Position numbers and translations under genes: made by a program. A DNA stretch of 64,000 nt from Alitabrizicola rongguiensis (GTDB taxonomy: Bacteria > Pseudomonadota > Alphaproteobacteria > Rhodobacterales > Rhodobacteraceae), in assembly GCF_021491355.1 (NCBI RefSeq), contig NZ_JAKENF010000003.1, forward strand, positions 62,001-126,000, written 5' to 3'. Under the pieces are notes generated by a model. It ran no database searches. It saw only the letters and a program-made list of their open reading frames with translations, and was not told where the DNA came from. Below are positions 1 through 9,704 of this stretch, piece by piece; positions within the stretch are counted from its first letter, which is position 1, and every line of letters starts with the position of its first letter.

Positions 1-1
1 G

Positions 2-919
2 TTCTTTGCGGCCCGCGGCGACCGAGAGAACCTGGCCAAGCTGACGACCTATACGCTTGCCCGCCATTATCCCGCAGTCGCCAGCGCAGAGCCTCCCGCC
101 TTGGCGCTGCTGGGGGCGGTGACCGAGGCACAGGCTCAGTTGATTGCCCAGTGGATGGCGGTGGGCTTCATCCATGGTGTCATGAACACGGACAACATGA
201 CGCTGTCGGGCGAGACCATCGACTATGGCCCCTGCGCTTTCATGGACGCCTATGCGCCAGGGACGGTGTTTTCCTCGATCGACCATCAGGGCCGCTACGC
301 CTACGGCAACCAGCCGGGTATCGCCCAATGGAACCTCGCACGGCTTGCCGAAGCGCTTCTGCCGCTGATCGACCCGAACGAGGATCGCGCGGTGGAACGG
401 GCGACGGATGTCTTGCAGGGTTTTGTTCCAGCTTACGAACGCGCCTGGACTGACCGGATGCGGGCGAAACTGGGGCTGGCGGAGGCCGAGGACGGCGACG
501 CGGCGCTTGCGCTTGGCCTTCTTGCGATCATGGAGGCGGAAAGGGCGGACTGGACGCTTGTCTTCCGGCGCTTGTCCCGTGTGGCGCAAGGCGATGCCTC
601 GGCGTTCCGGCTGCTCTTCGGCAATCCCGCGGCGGTCGATGACTGGCTCACGCTCTGGCAGGCGCGCTGCATGCGTGACGGCCGGCCCGCAGAGGTCCGG
701 GCCGCAGCGATGGATCGGGTCAATCCTCTGGTCATTCCCCGCAACCACAAGGTCGAAGAAGCGATCGCGGCGGCGGTCTGGGAGAACGATCTTGCCCCGT
801 TTGAGGCGCTTCTCGACCAAATCCAGCGACCATTTGAAGAGATGGAAGGGCGCGAGGCTTTCGTTCTGCCGCCTCCGCAGTCCTTTACCGAGAATTTTCG
901 TACCTTCTGCGGCACCTGA
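2..919 (+). CDS. selO: Protein adenylyltransferase SelO, C-terminal part (5' end outside window)
   Basis: The frame is open from the first bases and stops at 917-919, so about 305 C-terminal residues are visible. SelO is a pseudokinase-fold enzyme that transfers AMP from ATP to Ser/Thr/Tyr of target proteins. The segment [19 protein letters not shown], near residues 55-75 of the visible part, carries the conserved Asn and the Asp of the DYG metal-binding motif. It is followed by the family's [20 protein letters not shown] block and the late motif [16 protein letters not shown] 113-nt gap separates it from clpP. There is no sign of frameshift. The start cannot be judged here. Confidence 0.93.
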   Translation, partial: FFAARGDRENLAKLTTYTLARHYPAVASAEPPALALLGAVTEAQAQLIAQWMAVGFIHGVMNTDNMTLSGETIDYGPCAFMDAYAPGTVFSSIDHQGRYAYGNQPGIAQWNLARLAEALLPLIDPNEDRAVERATDVLQGFVPAYERAWTDRMRAKLGLAEAEDGDAALALGLLAIMEAERADWTLVFRRLSRVAQGDASAFRLLFGNPAAVDDWLTLWQARCMRDGRPAEVRAAAMDRVNPLVIPRNHKVEEAIAAAVWENDLAPFEALLDQIQRPFEEMEGREAFVLPPPQSFTENFRTFCGT

Positions 920-1032
920 CTCCGGTCCTGCCTGCCTTTTGCCCAGGGCTGCCCTTGCAGCCCCCGGAACGCGCAACTAAGACTCTGGCAAGACCACCGG
1001 CGATAGTCATCGCGGAACATGAGGCAGGACCG

Positions 1033-1665
1033 ATGAAAGACCCGATCGACACTTACATGAACACGCTCGTGCCGATGGTGGTCGAACAGACCAGCCGGGG
1101 CGAACGGGCCTATGACATCTATTCGCGCCTCCTGAAGGAACGGATCATCTTCCTTGCTGGCCCGGTGCATGACGGCATGTCGTCGCTGATCTGCGCGCAA
1201 CTGCTGTTCCTTGAGTCGGAGAATCCGTCCAAGGAAATCGCCATGTACATCAACAGCCCCGGGGGTGTGGTCACTTCTGGCCTGTCGATCTACGACACGA
1301 TGCAGTACATCCGGCCGAAGGTTTCGACCCTGGTGATCGGGCAGGCGGCCTCGATGGGCTCGCTCCTGCTGACGGCGGGGGAGAAGGGAATGCGTTTCTC
1401 GCTGCCGAACAGCCGCGTGATGGTCCACCAGCCCTCGGGCGGGTATCAGGGCCAGGCGACGGACATCATGATCCACGCCCGCGAAACCGAGAAGCTGAAG
1501 CGCCGGCTGAACGAGATCTACGTGAAACACACTGGGCAGTCCCTGGAAACAGTGGAAGCGGCACTGGAGCGCGACAACTTCATGTCGGCCGAGGATGCCA
1601 AGGCCTGGGGCCTGATCGACGAGATCCTCGAGGCCCGCGGCAAGATGGACGACACGGCGAAGTGA
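1033..1665 (+). CDS. clpP: ATP-dependent Clp protease proteolytic subunit ClpP
   Basis: 210-residue serine protease that forms the tetradecameric barrel of ClpXP. The Ser-His-Asp triad is visible as S107 in GQAASMGS, H132 in MVHQPSGG and D181 in [11 protein letters not shown]. The length is normal for the family. The start at 1033 ([10 protein letters not shown]) is preferred over an upstream in-frame codon at 955 because a purine-rich AGGCAGGA site lies just before it and the protein then begins like other alphaproteobacterial ClpP proteins. clpX follows on the same strand after about 130 nt with a hairpin in between, so the two genes probably have partly separate transcripts. Confidence 0.97.
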   Translation: MKDPIDTYMNTLVPMVVEQTSRGERAYDIYSRLLKERIIFLAGPVHDGMSSLICAQLLFLESENPSKEIAMYINSPGGVVTSGLSIYDTMQYIRPKVSTLVIGQAASMGSLLLTAGEKGMRFSLPNSRVMVHQPSGGYQGQATDIMIHARETEKLKRRLNEIYVKHTGQSLETVEAALERDNFMSAEDAKAWGLIDEILEARGKMDDTAK

Positions 1666-1673
1666 CGTCGGGG

Positions 1674-1696
1674 CCCTGTGGCCATAAGGCCACGGG
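1674..1696 (+). terminator. Hairpin between clpP and clpX, possible attenuator or weak terminator
   Basis: GTGGCC (1678-1683) pairs with GGCCAC (1688-1693) around an ATAA loop, and CCC/GGG extends the stem past one bulged T. No T-tract follows directly, so full termination is doubtful. It may set the ratio of clpP to clpX message or protect a 3' end. Confidence 0.4.
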
Positions 1697-1797
1697 GCAT
1701 GATTTGCGATTGTGAAGGTTTTGGGTCTGTCCTAGACTTTTCACGTTAGAGGCAAGGCCAGCCTTCGGGCCGGGCGGCCGCCAGGCAGAGGACGACG

Positions 1798-3066
<1,269 letters not shown>

Positions 3067-3090
3067 CCTGACTCCAGAAATGGAATTGCG

Positions 3091-3117
3091 AAAGGGCAGG
3101 CACGCGTCTGCCCTTTT
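3091..3117 (+). terminator. Rho-independent terminator of clpX
   Basis: AAAGGGCAG (3091-3099) pairs with CTGCCCTTT (3108-3116) around an 8-nt loop and runs into TTTT. It lies 25 nt past the clpX stop. The position and U-run support a true intrinsic terminator. Confidence 0.85.
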
Positions 3118-3118
3118 C

Positions 3119-3168
3119 GATTCTTCTGCGAAGAATCCTGGGACGCGTTGATTTTTCGCAGAAAAATC
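3119..3168. repeat. Two short near-identical-theme hairpins after the clpX terminator
   Basis: An 8-bp inverted repeat GATTCTTC / GAAGAATC (3119-3137, loop TGC) is followed 12 nt later by GATTTTTC / GAAAAATC (3150-3168, loop GCA). Both carry the same motif, GATTNTTC with its mirror, on a 3-nt loop. The pair sits between the convergent ends of clpX and the phosphotransferase-like gene, so it may terminate both strands or be a dispersed intergenic element. Confidence 0.5.
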
Positions 3169-3179
3169 GTTTGTGCCGG

Positions 3180-3749
3180 TCAGCGTCTTGTCAGGCCGAA
3201 GGCAAGGATGATCGCGTCCGCGCATTGACCGGGCGACGACTGTCCCGTCTCCAGTTCCAGATCATAAAGCTGGCCGCGGTGGACCCGGCCGAATTGCCAG
3301 CGGGCAAGCCCAGGCATCCGATCGCCGCGGAACCGCTCGCGGGCTTCCAGCACGTGTAGAGGGGCGTGCAGTCCGATCATGCGCAGGTCGTGACCTTCCA
3401 GACGCCGACGATACTCTTCCCCCTCTGCCGGCGACAGCATCACGTCGTCCACGATCAGGTCGTTGCCGGCGTCGGCCATCGCCACGACCGAGGCGCGAAA
3501 GCCGGCCATCAGCCTGCCGCCCAGAGGTCCCGAATGGATTGCAACGCTCGGCATCCCCGCCTCCACTCCAGCGATGAAGGCAAAGGTCGAGGGATCGTCC
3601 TGAAGGTCTGCAGGCAACATCTCGATCCAGCTGTCCATCTTTACGTGCATGAAGGGCGCTGCCAGCCGCTCCTGCAGGGCGCGCGCCACCGACGATTTTC
3701 CGACGCTGCCGACGCCGTTCAGGACCAGGATGGTGGATTGGTTCGGCAT
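3180..3749 (-). CDS. Chloramphenicol phosphotransferase-like P-loop protein
   Basis: 189-residue cytoplasmic P-loop protein. The Walker A motif NGVGSVGKSSVA lies near the N-terminus (about residues 10-21), followed by the MHVKMDSW segment and VDDVMLSPAEGEEYRRRL, as in the chloramphenicol phosphotransferase-like (AAA_33 type) family. Most family members outside Streptomyces have no shown drug activity, so the substrate is unknown. The start at 3749 (MPNQSTILVLNG) is chosen because the Walker A then sits at the usual distance; a longer frame to 3851 adds only low-complexity Arg-rich sequence. It is convergent with clpX. Confidence 0.75.
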   Translation of the reverse strand: MPNQSTILVLNGVGSVGKSSVARALQERLAAPFMHVKMDSWIEMLPADLQDDPSTFAFIAGVEAGMPSVAIHSGPLGGRLMAGFRASVVAMADAGNDLIVDDVMLSPAEGEEYRRRLEGHDLRMIGLHAPLHVLEARERFRGDRMPGLARWQFGRVHRGQLYDLELETGQSSPGQCADAIILAFGLTRR

Positions 3750-3880
3750 CTGGCGTCCTTCCGCTTGCGGGCAGGCTAGGCCGCGACGGACGGGGCGGCA
3801 ATCCCGCGCAGGGCGTTCTCGCCTCTGGACCTCGCGCCCGCCTTCGGCCATAGAGGGGCAAACGACCCGCGGAGGCCCCG

Positions 3881-4255
3881 ATGGAATTCCTCAAGCGCCT
3901 TGTCACCTGGTGGAACGGCCAGACGCTCGGCACCCAGCTGTTCACCGCCCGCCGGGGCGTCAAGGTGGGCGAGGACGATCAGGGCAACATCTATTACGAG
4001 ACCCGCGACGGCAAACGCCGTTGGGTCATCTATAACGGCGAGGCCGAAGCCTCGCGCGTGTCGCCCGAATGGCACGGCTGGCTGCACCACACCTGGAACG
4101 ACCCGCCGACCAAGTCGCCGCTCAAGCACAAGGCCTGGGAAAAGCCGCATCAGGAGAACCTCACGGGCACTCTGGCGGCCTATGCGCCGCCCGGCTCGAT
4201 CCGCCGGCCTGACCCGGTCGTTCGGGCCGATTACGAGGCCTGGCAGCCAGAATAA
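3881..4255 (+). CDS. NDUFA12-family NADH:ubiquinone oxidoreductase accessory subunit
   Basis: 124 residues. The order of motifs ([35 protein letters not shown], then [16 protein letters not shown]) is that of the NDUFA12/B17.2 family, an accessory subunit of alphaproteobacterial and mitochondrial complex I that binds near the peripheral arm. It is expected on the cytoplasmic face of the inner membrane complex. Its stop overlaps the mlaD start by one base (TAATG), so the two are probably co-translated. The linkage NDUFA12, mlaD, DUF2155, aat, accCB is recalled as common in Rhodobacterales. Confidence 0.92.
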   Translation: MEFLKRLVTWWNGQTLGTQLFTARRGVKVGEDDQGNIYYETRDGKRRWVIYNGEAEASRVSPEWHGWLHHTWNDPPTKSPLKHKAWEKPHQENLTGTLAAYAPPGSIRRPDPVVRADYEAWQPE

Positions 4256-4713
4256 TGGCCGAGAACGTCACAGAAGTCGTCGCTGGCGGCGCAGTTCTGG
4301 CCGTTGCCCTCGGGTTTCTGGTCTATGCCGGCCAGCATACCGGCTTTTCGCCGACCGACAGCGGCAGCTATCCCCTGAAGGCCAGTTTCCGCTCGGTCGA
4401 AGGGGTGAAGGTCGGCACGGATGTGCGGCTGGCCGGGGTGAAGGTCGGAACGGTGACCAGCCTGACGCTGAACCCGCAGACCTTCTATGCCGATGCGACC
4501 GTCAGCGTGCAGAACGGGATCGAACTGCCTGATGACAGCGCCATCGTGATTTCGTCCGAAGGGCTGCTCGGGGGCAATTTCGTCGAAATTCAGCCGGGCG
4601 GATCGACCGAGATGCTGCCTCCGGGTGCGGAGATCGAAGACACGCAAGGCGCCGTCAGCCTGATCACGCTGTTGATGAAGTTCGTCAGCGGATCGAGTGA
4701 GGACAAGACGTGA
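4255..4713 (+). CDS. mlaD: Outer membrane lipid asymmetry transport protein MlaD (MCE domain)
   Basis: 152 residues. One N-terminal transmembrane anchor (about residues 8-26, AGGAVLAVALGFLVYAG) precedes a single MCE domain at about 38-115 with the typical GVKVGTDVRLAGVKVGTVTSL and SSEGLLGGNFVEIQPGG segments. MlaD forms a hexameric ring that carries phospholipid between the membranes with the MlaFE ABC complex. The mlaE/mlaF partners are not in this window. It shares one base with the NDUFA12 stop and overlaps the following GTG start by four bases (GTGA). Confidence 0.9.
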   Translation: MAENVTEVVAGGAVLAVALGFLVYAGQHTGFSPTDSGSYPLKASFRSVEGVKVGTDVRLAGVKVGTVTSLTLNPQTFYADATVSVQNGIELPDDSAIVISSEGLLGGNFVEIQPGGSTEMLPPGAEIEDTQGAVSLITLLMKFVSGSSEDKT

Positions 4714-5081
4714 TCCGAGCCGGGCTGCTGGCCGCTGTCATCGCCTTTCCGGCCATGGCCGAAGAGGTGGGCGATGCCCCGGGCGGCGTGGTTCGGCTGC
4801 TTGATCGTCTGACCGGGCAGCTTGAGGACATCGACCTGAGCCGCGGCCAGAGCGCCACGCATGAACGGCTGACCGTTCAGTTGGACGACTGCCGCTATCC
4901 GCTCGCCGATCCCGCCTCGAACGCCTATGCGCATCTGACCATCATGGACGCGATGACGCCGGGGGCACCGGTCTTTGCCGGCTGGATGGTGGCCTCGAGC
5001 CCGGCGCTGAACGCGCTGGACCATCCGCGCTACGACGTCTGGATCCTGCGTTGCGACACGCCGACCCGCGACGGCGAATAG
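4710..5081 (+). CDS. DUF2155 domain-containing secreted protein
   Basis: 123 residues with a short cleavable signal peptide (MIRAGLLAAVIAFPAMA). The body matches the DUF2155 pattern, VRLLDRLTGQLEDIDLSRGQ then LTVQLDDCRYP, and ends with the conserved Asp-Val-Trp-Ile-Leu-Arg-Cys segment. Two Cys residues, in DDCRYP and ILRCDTP, could form a disulfide. It starts at GTG 4710 inside the mlaD stop. Its last 52 nt overlap the 3' end of aat on the other strand, so the two genes converge without a terminator. The function is not known; the location points to the cell envelope. Confidence 0.85.
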   Translation: MIRAGLLAAVIAFPAMAEEVGDAPGGVVRLLDRLTGQLEDIDLSRGQSATHERLTVQLDDCRYPLADPASNAYAHLTIMDAMTPGAPVFAGWMVASSPALNALDHPRYDVWILRCDTPTRDGE

Positions 5082-5671
5082 CCGGGCGGATCGAAGCCGG
5101 CCTCATGGTTCAAGGCCTCGGCAAGGCGGCGGTGATAGTCGCCGCGGGGGATTTCTTTGCCGCCAAGCGAGGCGAGATGCGGGGTCAGGAACTGCGTGTC
5201 GAACAGGGTGAAGCCGCCAGCCCTCAGCCGATGCACAAGCCAGGCCAGCGCCACCTTCGAGGCATCGGTGCGGCGCGAGAACATGCTTTCACCGAAGAAG
5301 GCCGCACCGAGCACGACGCCATAGACACCACCGACCAGCTCATCGCCCTCCCAGACCTCCAGCGAATGCGCGTGACCCTGGCGGAACAGCTCCATGTAAA
5401 GTCCATGGATTGCCGGATTGATCCAGGTTTCGGGGCGGTCAGCACAACCGTGCAGCACGCCATCAAAATCGCTGTCTGTTCGAATTGTATAATTCCATCC
5501 GCGTATTCTGCGGGAAAGCGAACGTGAAATGTGAAATCCGTCCAAGGGCAGAATACCCCTGCGCCTTGGGTCCAGCCAATGGATCCCCTCGCTTTCGCGG
5601 CTTTCCGCCATCGGGAAGATCCCGGCGGCATAGGCGCGCAGGAGGATGGGCGCGCTCAGGCGGTCTGACAT
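5030..5671 (-). CDS. aat: Leucyl/phenylalanyl-tRNA--protein transferase
   Basis: 213 residues. Aat moves Leu or Phe from tRNA to proteins with N-terminal Lys or Arg and so marks them for ClpS/ClpAP. Family motifs in order are AYAAGIFPMAESR, IHWLDPRRRGILPLDGFHISRS, HSLEVWEGDELVGGVYGV, FFGESMFSRRTDASKVAL and TLFDTQFLTPHLASLGGKEIPR. The length is normal for alphaproteobacteria. The start at 5671 overlaps the upstream LysR stop by 16 nt, and the 3' end overlaps the DUF2155 gene by 52 nt on the opposite strand. Confidence 0.96.
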   Translation of the reverse strand: MSDRLSAPILLRAYAAGIFPMAESRESEGIHWLDPRRRGILPLDGFHISRSLSRRIRGWNYTIRTDSDFDGVLHGCADRPETWINPAIHGLYMELFRQGHAHSLEVWEGDELVGGVYGVVLGAAFFGESMFSRRTDASKVALAWLVHRLRAGGFTLFDTQFLTPHLASLGGKEIPRGDYHRRLAEALNHEAGFDPPGYSPSRVGVSQRRIQTS

Positions 5672-6528
5672 CGGGCAGCATCCAGGGCGTAGCGCCTGGC
5701 CAGGACGTCCGCCAGCACATGGGTGACGTGCGCTAAGGCAGAGGTTCCGTTCTCCGGAGCGGAGACCAGTGACAGCGTCACGTCGGGCAACCGCGGCAGC
5801 GTCTCGTCCGCCTCGATCTCGGTCAGGCCCGCCGGCCCGGTTCCCGCGGCAACCGCCGTCACTGCCGCCCCCGCCTGAACGGCTGCAAGAATCCCGGCCT
5901 GGCCGCGGCTTTGCATCGCGACCTGCCAGTGTGTCCCTGCCGCCGTCAGCGTGTCGATCATGGCGCGGCGGAACACGCAGCCCTCGGGATAGGCGGCAAG
6001 CCGGACCGTGTCCCGGGGCATTGCCGGGCCGGTCAGCCAGCGGAGCGGCGCGCGCACCGTCAGGCGTGCATCCGGCGGTGGAACCGTCAGGGTGACCAGC
6101 GCCAGGTCCGCCTCGCGCCGCTGGACCTGCGCCAGCAGCGTGGCGCTTAGGTCGCAGACCACCTCGATGTCGATCTCGTTGGCGGCAGGGCCCAGTGCCT
6201 CCAGCATTGGCCCTAGGAAGGCGAGGGCGTAGTCGTCGGGCATCCCGATGCGGACGCGGGCGCGCGTGGGGCGGCGGGTCGCCGACAACATCTCGTCATA
6301 CACGGCGAGGACCGTCAGCGCGCGGGCATAGAGGTCATTGCCTAGCGCGGTGGGCTCCATCCTATGGTGTTGGCGCAGGAAGAGCGCCCCCTTCATGTCG
6401 GTCTCCAGGAGTTTCAGCCGCATGCTCATCGCGGCTTGCGTGCAATGCAGCCGTTCAGCAGCCCGAGAGATCGAGCCGGTCTCGTAGATCGCAACGAAAC
6501 TTCGCAGCAGTCGGAGTTCGATATCCAA
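5656..6528 (-). CDS. LysR-family transcriptional regulator
   Basis: 290 residues. The N-terminal winged HTH (MDIELRLLRSFVAIYETGSISRAAERLHCTQAAMSMRL, residues 1-38) is typical LysR, followed by a periplasmic-binding-protein-like effector domain. It faces away from the NAD-binding oxidoreductase gene with about 100 nt between the starts, the usual LysR layout, so that gene is the likely target. It overlaps the aat start by 16 nt, so readthrough could couple it to aat. Confidence 0.88.
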   Translation of the reverse strand: MDIELRLLRSFVAIYETGSISRAAERLHCTQAAMSMRLKLLETDMKGALFLRQHHRMEPTALGNDLYARALTVLAVYDEMLSATRRPTRARVRIGMPDDYALAFLGPMLEALGPAANEIDIEVVCDLSATLLAQVQRREADLALVTLTVPPPDARLTVRAPLRWLTGPAMPRDTVRLAAYPEGCVFRRAMIDTLTAAGTHWQVAMQSRGQAGILAAVQAGAAVTAVAAGTGPAGLTEIEADETLPRLPDVTLSLVSAPENGTSALAHVTHVLADVLARRYALDAARCQTA

Positions 6529-6628
6529 TTGCCATAACCCCCGCTGATACCGGGATAAGGATCATTTGTTTGCGACCCTATACCCGCCTGGCGATGCTTC
6601 CAATCGCCACAGAGAGCGGAGGATGGCG

Positions 6629-7552
6629 ATGCGGGTCGGTTTCATCGGACTGGGAACCATGGGGCGGAATGCGGCCACGAACGTGCGGCGCAAGGGATTT
6701 GATCTGGTCGTCTACGACATCAGGCCCGAGGCGGCCGAACCGCTTGTGGCGATGGGGGCCGTCGCTGCCAGGTCGCCAGCTGATGTCCTGGCCGCCGCCG
6801 ACGTGGTCGTTACGATGGTCTTTGGCCCAAAACAGGTCGCCGAGGTCATGCGGGGGCCGGGCGGGTTCCTGTCGGGCGAGCCAAAGGGCAAGATCTGGAT
6901 CGACATGACCACGTCCAGCCCGTTCCTGATGCGCGAGCTTGCGGCAGAGTTCGAGGCACGGGGCGGATTTGCCGTCGATGCGCCGGTTACCGGGTCGGTC
7001 GATGCCGCGATTCGGGGCGACATGCCGATGTTTGTCGGCGGGGACGATGCGGTCATCGAGCGCGTCCGACCCGTGATCGAGGCGATGGGTCGGCTGCGCA
7101 AGGTTGGCGGCTATGGCAACGGATATGTGGCCAAGCTCGTCAACAACCAGCTATGGAAAATCCATGCGGCGGCGATCGGCGAGGCGATGGTGACGGCCAA
7201 GCTCGCCGGACTTGATCCATTGGTCTGGTGGGAGGTGATGAAGGGCGGTGCCGCCGACAGTTTCGTTCTGTCCCATGACGTTCCCTCGATTTTCGCCGGG
7301 CATTACGATCCGTCCTTCCCGATCGCGCTGTGCCTCAAGGACCTCGACCTGATCGACGAACTGATCCGCCACACCGGTACGCGGAATGACCTGACGGCTG
7401 CCACGCATGAACGGTTCCGCGAGGCGGGTCGGCGATATGGCATGGGGGCAGGGGAGATGACCGTCTGCAAGGTGATCGAGGACGATGCCGGGATCGACCT
7501 GCGCGTGCCAGGAGACTGGCAGAAACCGTGGGAGGTCAAGGCCCCGGAGTAG
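6629..7552 (+). CDS. NAD(P)-dependent oxidoreductase, 3-hydroxyisobutyrate dehydrogenase family
   Basis: 307 residues. It has an N-terminal Rossmann fold with GFIGLGTMGRN at residues 5-15. The family substrate signature DAPVTGSVDAAIRGDMPMFVGG lies near the middle. The catalytic Lys is in GYVAKLVNNQLW, followed by the all-helical C-terminal half. The start at ATG 6629 is preferred because GGAGG (6618-6622) lies 6 nt upstream; ATG 6623 touches that site. It likely oxidises a small beta-hydroxy acid (3-hydroxyisobutyrate, tartronate or similar); the substrate cannot be read from sequence. It is divergent from the LysR gene and convergent with accC. Confidence 0.85.
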   Translation: MRVGFIGLGTMGRNAATNVRRKGFDLVVYDIRPEAAEPLVAMGAVAARSPADVLAAADVVVTMVFGPKQVAEVMRGPGGFLSGEPKGKIWIDMTTSSPFLMRELAAEFEARGGFAVDAPVTGSVDAAIRGDMPMFVGGDDAVIERVRPVIEAMGRLRKVGGYGNGYVAKLVNNQLWKIHAAAIGEAMVTAKLAGLDPLVWWEVMKGGAADSFVLSHDVPSIFAGHYDPSFPIALCLKDLDLIDELIRHTGTRNDLTAATHERFREAGRRYGMGAGEMTVCKVIEDDAGIDLRVPGDWQKPWEVKAPE

Positions 7553-7570
7553 CCCCCGGAGCCTCTGGAC

Positions 7571-8917
7571 TTAGGCGAACTTCTTGGCCAGCCACTTTTC
7601 CAGCCAGTGGATGTTGTAGTCGCCGGTCTGGATGTCCGAGTCGGCAAGAAGGGCGTGGAAGAGCGGGATCGTGGTTTCGACCCCGTCGATCACCAATTCG
7701 CCAAGCGCCCGGTTCAGCCGCGCCAGCGCCTCGGGCCTGTCGCGGCCGTGGACGATCAGCTTGCCGATCAGACTGTCGTAATAGGGCGGGATCGAATAGC
7801 CGCCGTAAAGCGCCGAATCCATCCGCACACCAAGGCCGCCGGGGGCGTGGAACACCTTGACCTTGCCGGGGCGGGGGGCGAATTCCGGGATCTTCTCGGC
7901 GTTGATCCGGACCTCGATCGCGTGGCCGTTGATGACGAGATCGTCCTGGGTGAAGGACATATCCATCCCCGAGGCCACGCGGATCTGCTCGCGCACCAGG
8001 TCCACACCGAAAATCGCCTCGGTCACCGGGTGTTCCACCTGCAGGCGGGTGTTCATCTCGATGAAGTAGAACTCGCCATCTTCGTAGAGGAACTCGATGG
8101 TGCCTGCGCCGATGTAGTTGATCTTGGCGACCGCCTCGGCGCAGATGCGGCCGATCCTCGCCCGCATGTCCGGCGTGATGACCGGGCCGGGCGCTTCTTC
8201 GAACACCTTCTGGTGCCGGCGCTGCAGCGAGCAGTCACGCTCGCCCAGATGCACCGCCTTGCCGCGTCCGTCGCCGAAGACCTGGATCTCGATATGGCGC
8301 GGCTTCTGCAGGTACTTCTCGATATAGACTTCGTCGTTGCCGAAGGCGGCCTTGGCCTCGGACCGGGCGGTGCGGAAGGCGATCTCCAGCTCTTCCGGCG
8401 ATTTTGCGACCTTCATGCCCCGGCCGCCGCCGCCGGCGGTGGCCTTGATGATGACCGGATAGCCGATCTCGGCCGCAACCTTCAGCGCCGTCTCGAAATC
8501 CGGCACGCCGCCGTCCGAGCCCGGGACCACCGGAATGCCAAGTGCCTTGGCGGTTTCCTTGGCGGTGATCTTGTCGCCCATGATGCGGATATGTTCCGCC
8601 GACGGGCCGATGAAGGTGATGCTGTGATCCTCCAACGCCTGCGCGAACGAGGCGTTTTCGGACAGGAAGCCATAACCCGGATGAACGGCCTGCGCCCCGG
8701 TGATTTCGCAGGCCGAGATGATCGCGGCCTTGTTGAGATAGCTTTCCGAGGACGGGGCCGGGCCGATGCAGACGCTTTCATCGGCCATGCGCACATGCAT
8801 CGCGTCGGCATCCGCCGTGGAATGCACGGCGACCGAAGTGATGCCCATCTCGCGGCAGGCGCGGATGACGCGCAGCGCGATCTCGCCCCGGTTGGCGATC
8901 AGGATCTTGTCGAACAT
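7571..8917 (-). CDS. accC: Acetyl-CoA carboxylase biotin carboxylase subunit
   Basis: 448 residues of ATP-grasp enzyme that carboxylates biotin on AccB in the first step of fatty acid synthesis. It begins [20 protein letters not shown] and carries the ATP-binding loop [12 protein letters not shown] and the late motifs [16 protein letters not shown] and [18 protein letters not shown]. The start at 8917 gives the usual AccC N-terminus. An in-frame ATG at 8953 would add 12 residues and overlap the accB stop by four bases (ATGA), so translation coupled to accB from that codon is possible. It lies directly downstream of accB. Confidence 0.96.
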   Translation of the reverse strand: MFDKILIANRGEIALRVIRACREMGITSVAVHSTADADAMHVRMADESVCIGPAPSSESYLNKAAIISACEITGAQAVHPGYGFLSENASFAQALEDHSITFIGPSAEHIRIMGDKITAKETAKALGIPVVPGSDGGVPDFETALKVAAEIGYPVIIKATAGGGGRGMKVAKSPEELEIAFRTARSEAKAAFGNDEVYIEKYLQKPRHIEIQVFGDGRGKAVHLGERDCSLQRRHQKVFEEAPGPVITPDMRARIGRICAEAVAKINYIGAGTIEFLYEDGEFYFIEMNTRLQVEHPVTEAIFGVDLVREQIRVASGMDMSFTQDDLVINGHAIEVRINAEKIPEFAPRPGKVKVFHAPGGLGVRMDSALYGGYSIPPYYDSLIGKLIVHGRDRPEALARLNRALGELVIDGVETTIPLFHALLADSDIQTGDYNIHWLEKWLAKKFA

Positions 8918-8949
8918 GGGTCGGGTTCCCTGTGTCGTCGCTTCCGGGC

Positions 8950-9447
8950 TCATTCGATGATCATCAGCGGCGCGCCGTATTCGACCGGCGAGCCGTCTTC
9001 GATCAGGATGCGCTTCACCGTCCCGGCGCGCGGGGCCGGGATGTGGTTCATCGTCTTCATCGCCTCGATGATGAGCACGGTCTGTCCCTCGCTCACGGTC
9101 GCGCCGATGCTGACGAAGGGCGTCGCTCCCGGTTCGGCAGCCAGATAGACGGTGCCGACCATCGGCGATGTCACCGCGCCCGGATGCTGCGCGGGATCCT
9201 CGACCAGAGCCGCAGCGGCAGGGGCTGGCGCTGCTGCAACGGCAGTGGGGGCCGCGTGATGAATCACGGGTGCCGGGGCGGCGACGGCAGTCGTCACGAT
9301 GTTGGCTTGCTTGACGACGCGCACTTCCAGGCTGTCGTCTTCGCCGTATTCCCGTTTCACCGACAGTTCGGTCAGGTCGTTCTTGTTCAGAAGCTCCGCG
9401 AGCGCCTGGATGAAGGCCACGTCCGCGTCGGTGCTTTGTTTGCTCAT
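8950..9447 (-). CDS. accB: Acetyl-CoA carboxylase biotin carboxyl carrier protein
   Basis: 165 residues. The C-terminal biotinyl domain carries the EAMKTM signature with the biotinylated Lys at residue 131, preceded by the thumb-containing segment [22 protein letters not shown]. An Ala/Pro-rich flexible linker (about 54-85) joins it to the N-terminal part, which resembles other BCCPs. It is first in the accB-accC operon, so the promoter should lie in 9448-9700, a region shared with the divergent preT gene. Confidence 0.95.
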   Translation of the reverse strand: MSKQSTDADVAFIQALAELLNKNDLTELSVKREYGEDDSLEVRVVKQANIVTTAVAAPAPVIHHAAPTAVAAAPAPAAAALVEDPAQHPGAVTSPMVGTVYLAAEPGATPFVSIGATVSEGQTVLIIEAMKTMNHIPAPRAGTVKRILIEDGSPVEYGAPLMIIE

Positions 9448-9632
9448 GCCGTCCTCTATGGGATGTTCTTCTGGTTCTTGATGGGCGGACCCCAGGGCCG
9501 CCTCATGGCCCGCCCGTTATATGCGAGGCATCGTGGGGTGAAAAGCGCCTACCTTGAGAGGTGCCGCAACCGGATTGCCCAAATTTTCGGCGTCGTTTTT
9601 TCGATCCCTGCCGCATCGCGCCGAAACGAAAA

Positions 9633-9648
9633 TTTACCATTTGATAAA
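9633..9648. promoter_or_regulatory. Candidate RutR-type operator in front of preT
   Basis: TTTACCA-TT-TGATAAA is an imperfect inverted repeat with two 7-nt arms and a 2-nt spacer, 57 nt before the preT start. The same geometry occurs in the other three candidate TetR operators in this window, and the known E. coli RutR site is TTGACCA-N2-TGGTCAA. It lies between accB and preT and could affect either, but preT is nearer. Binding is inferred. Confidence 0.5.
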
Positions 9649-9704
9649 AAAATGACGCTGTGGCAGCCTTCTTCAAAAGAACAACATCAACGGGAGGGTC
9701 CAAA

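Noticed and set aside
7607-9148. 513-codon open frame on the plus strand
   Set aside because: Antisense to accC and accB, which are certain genes.
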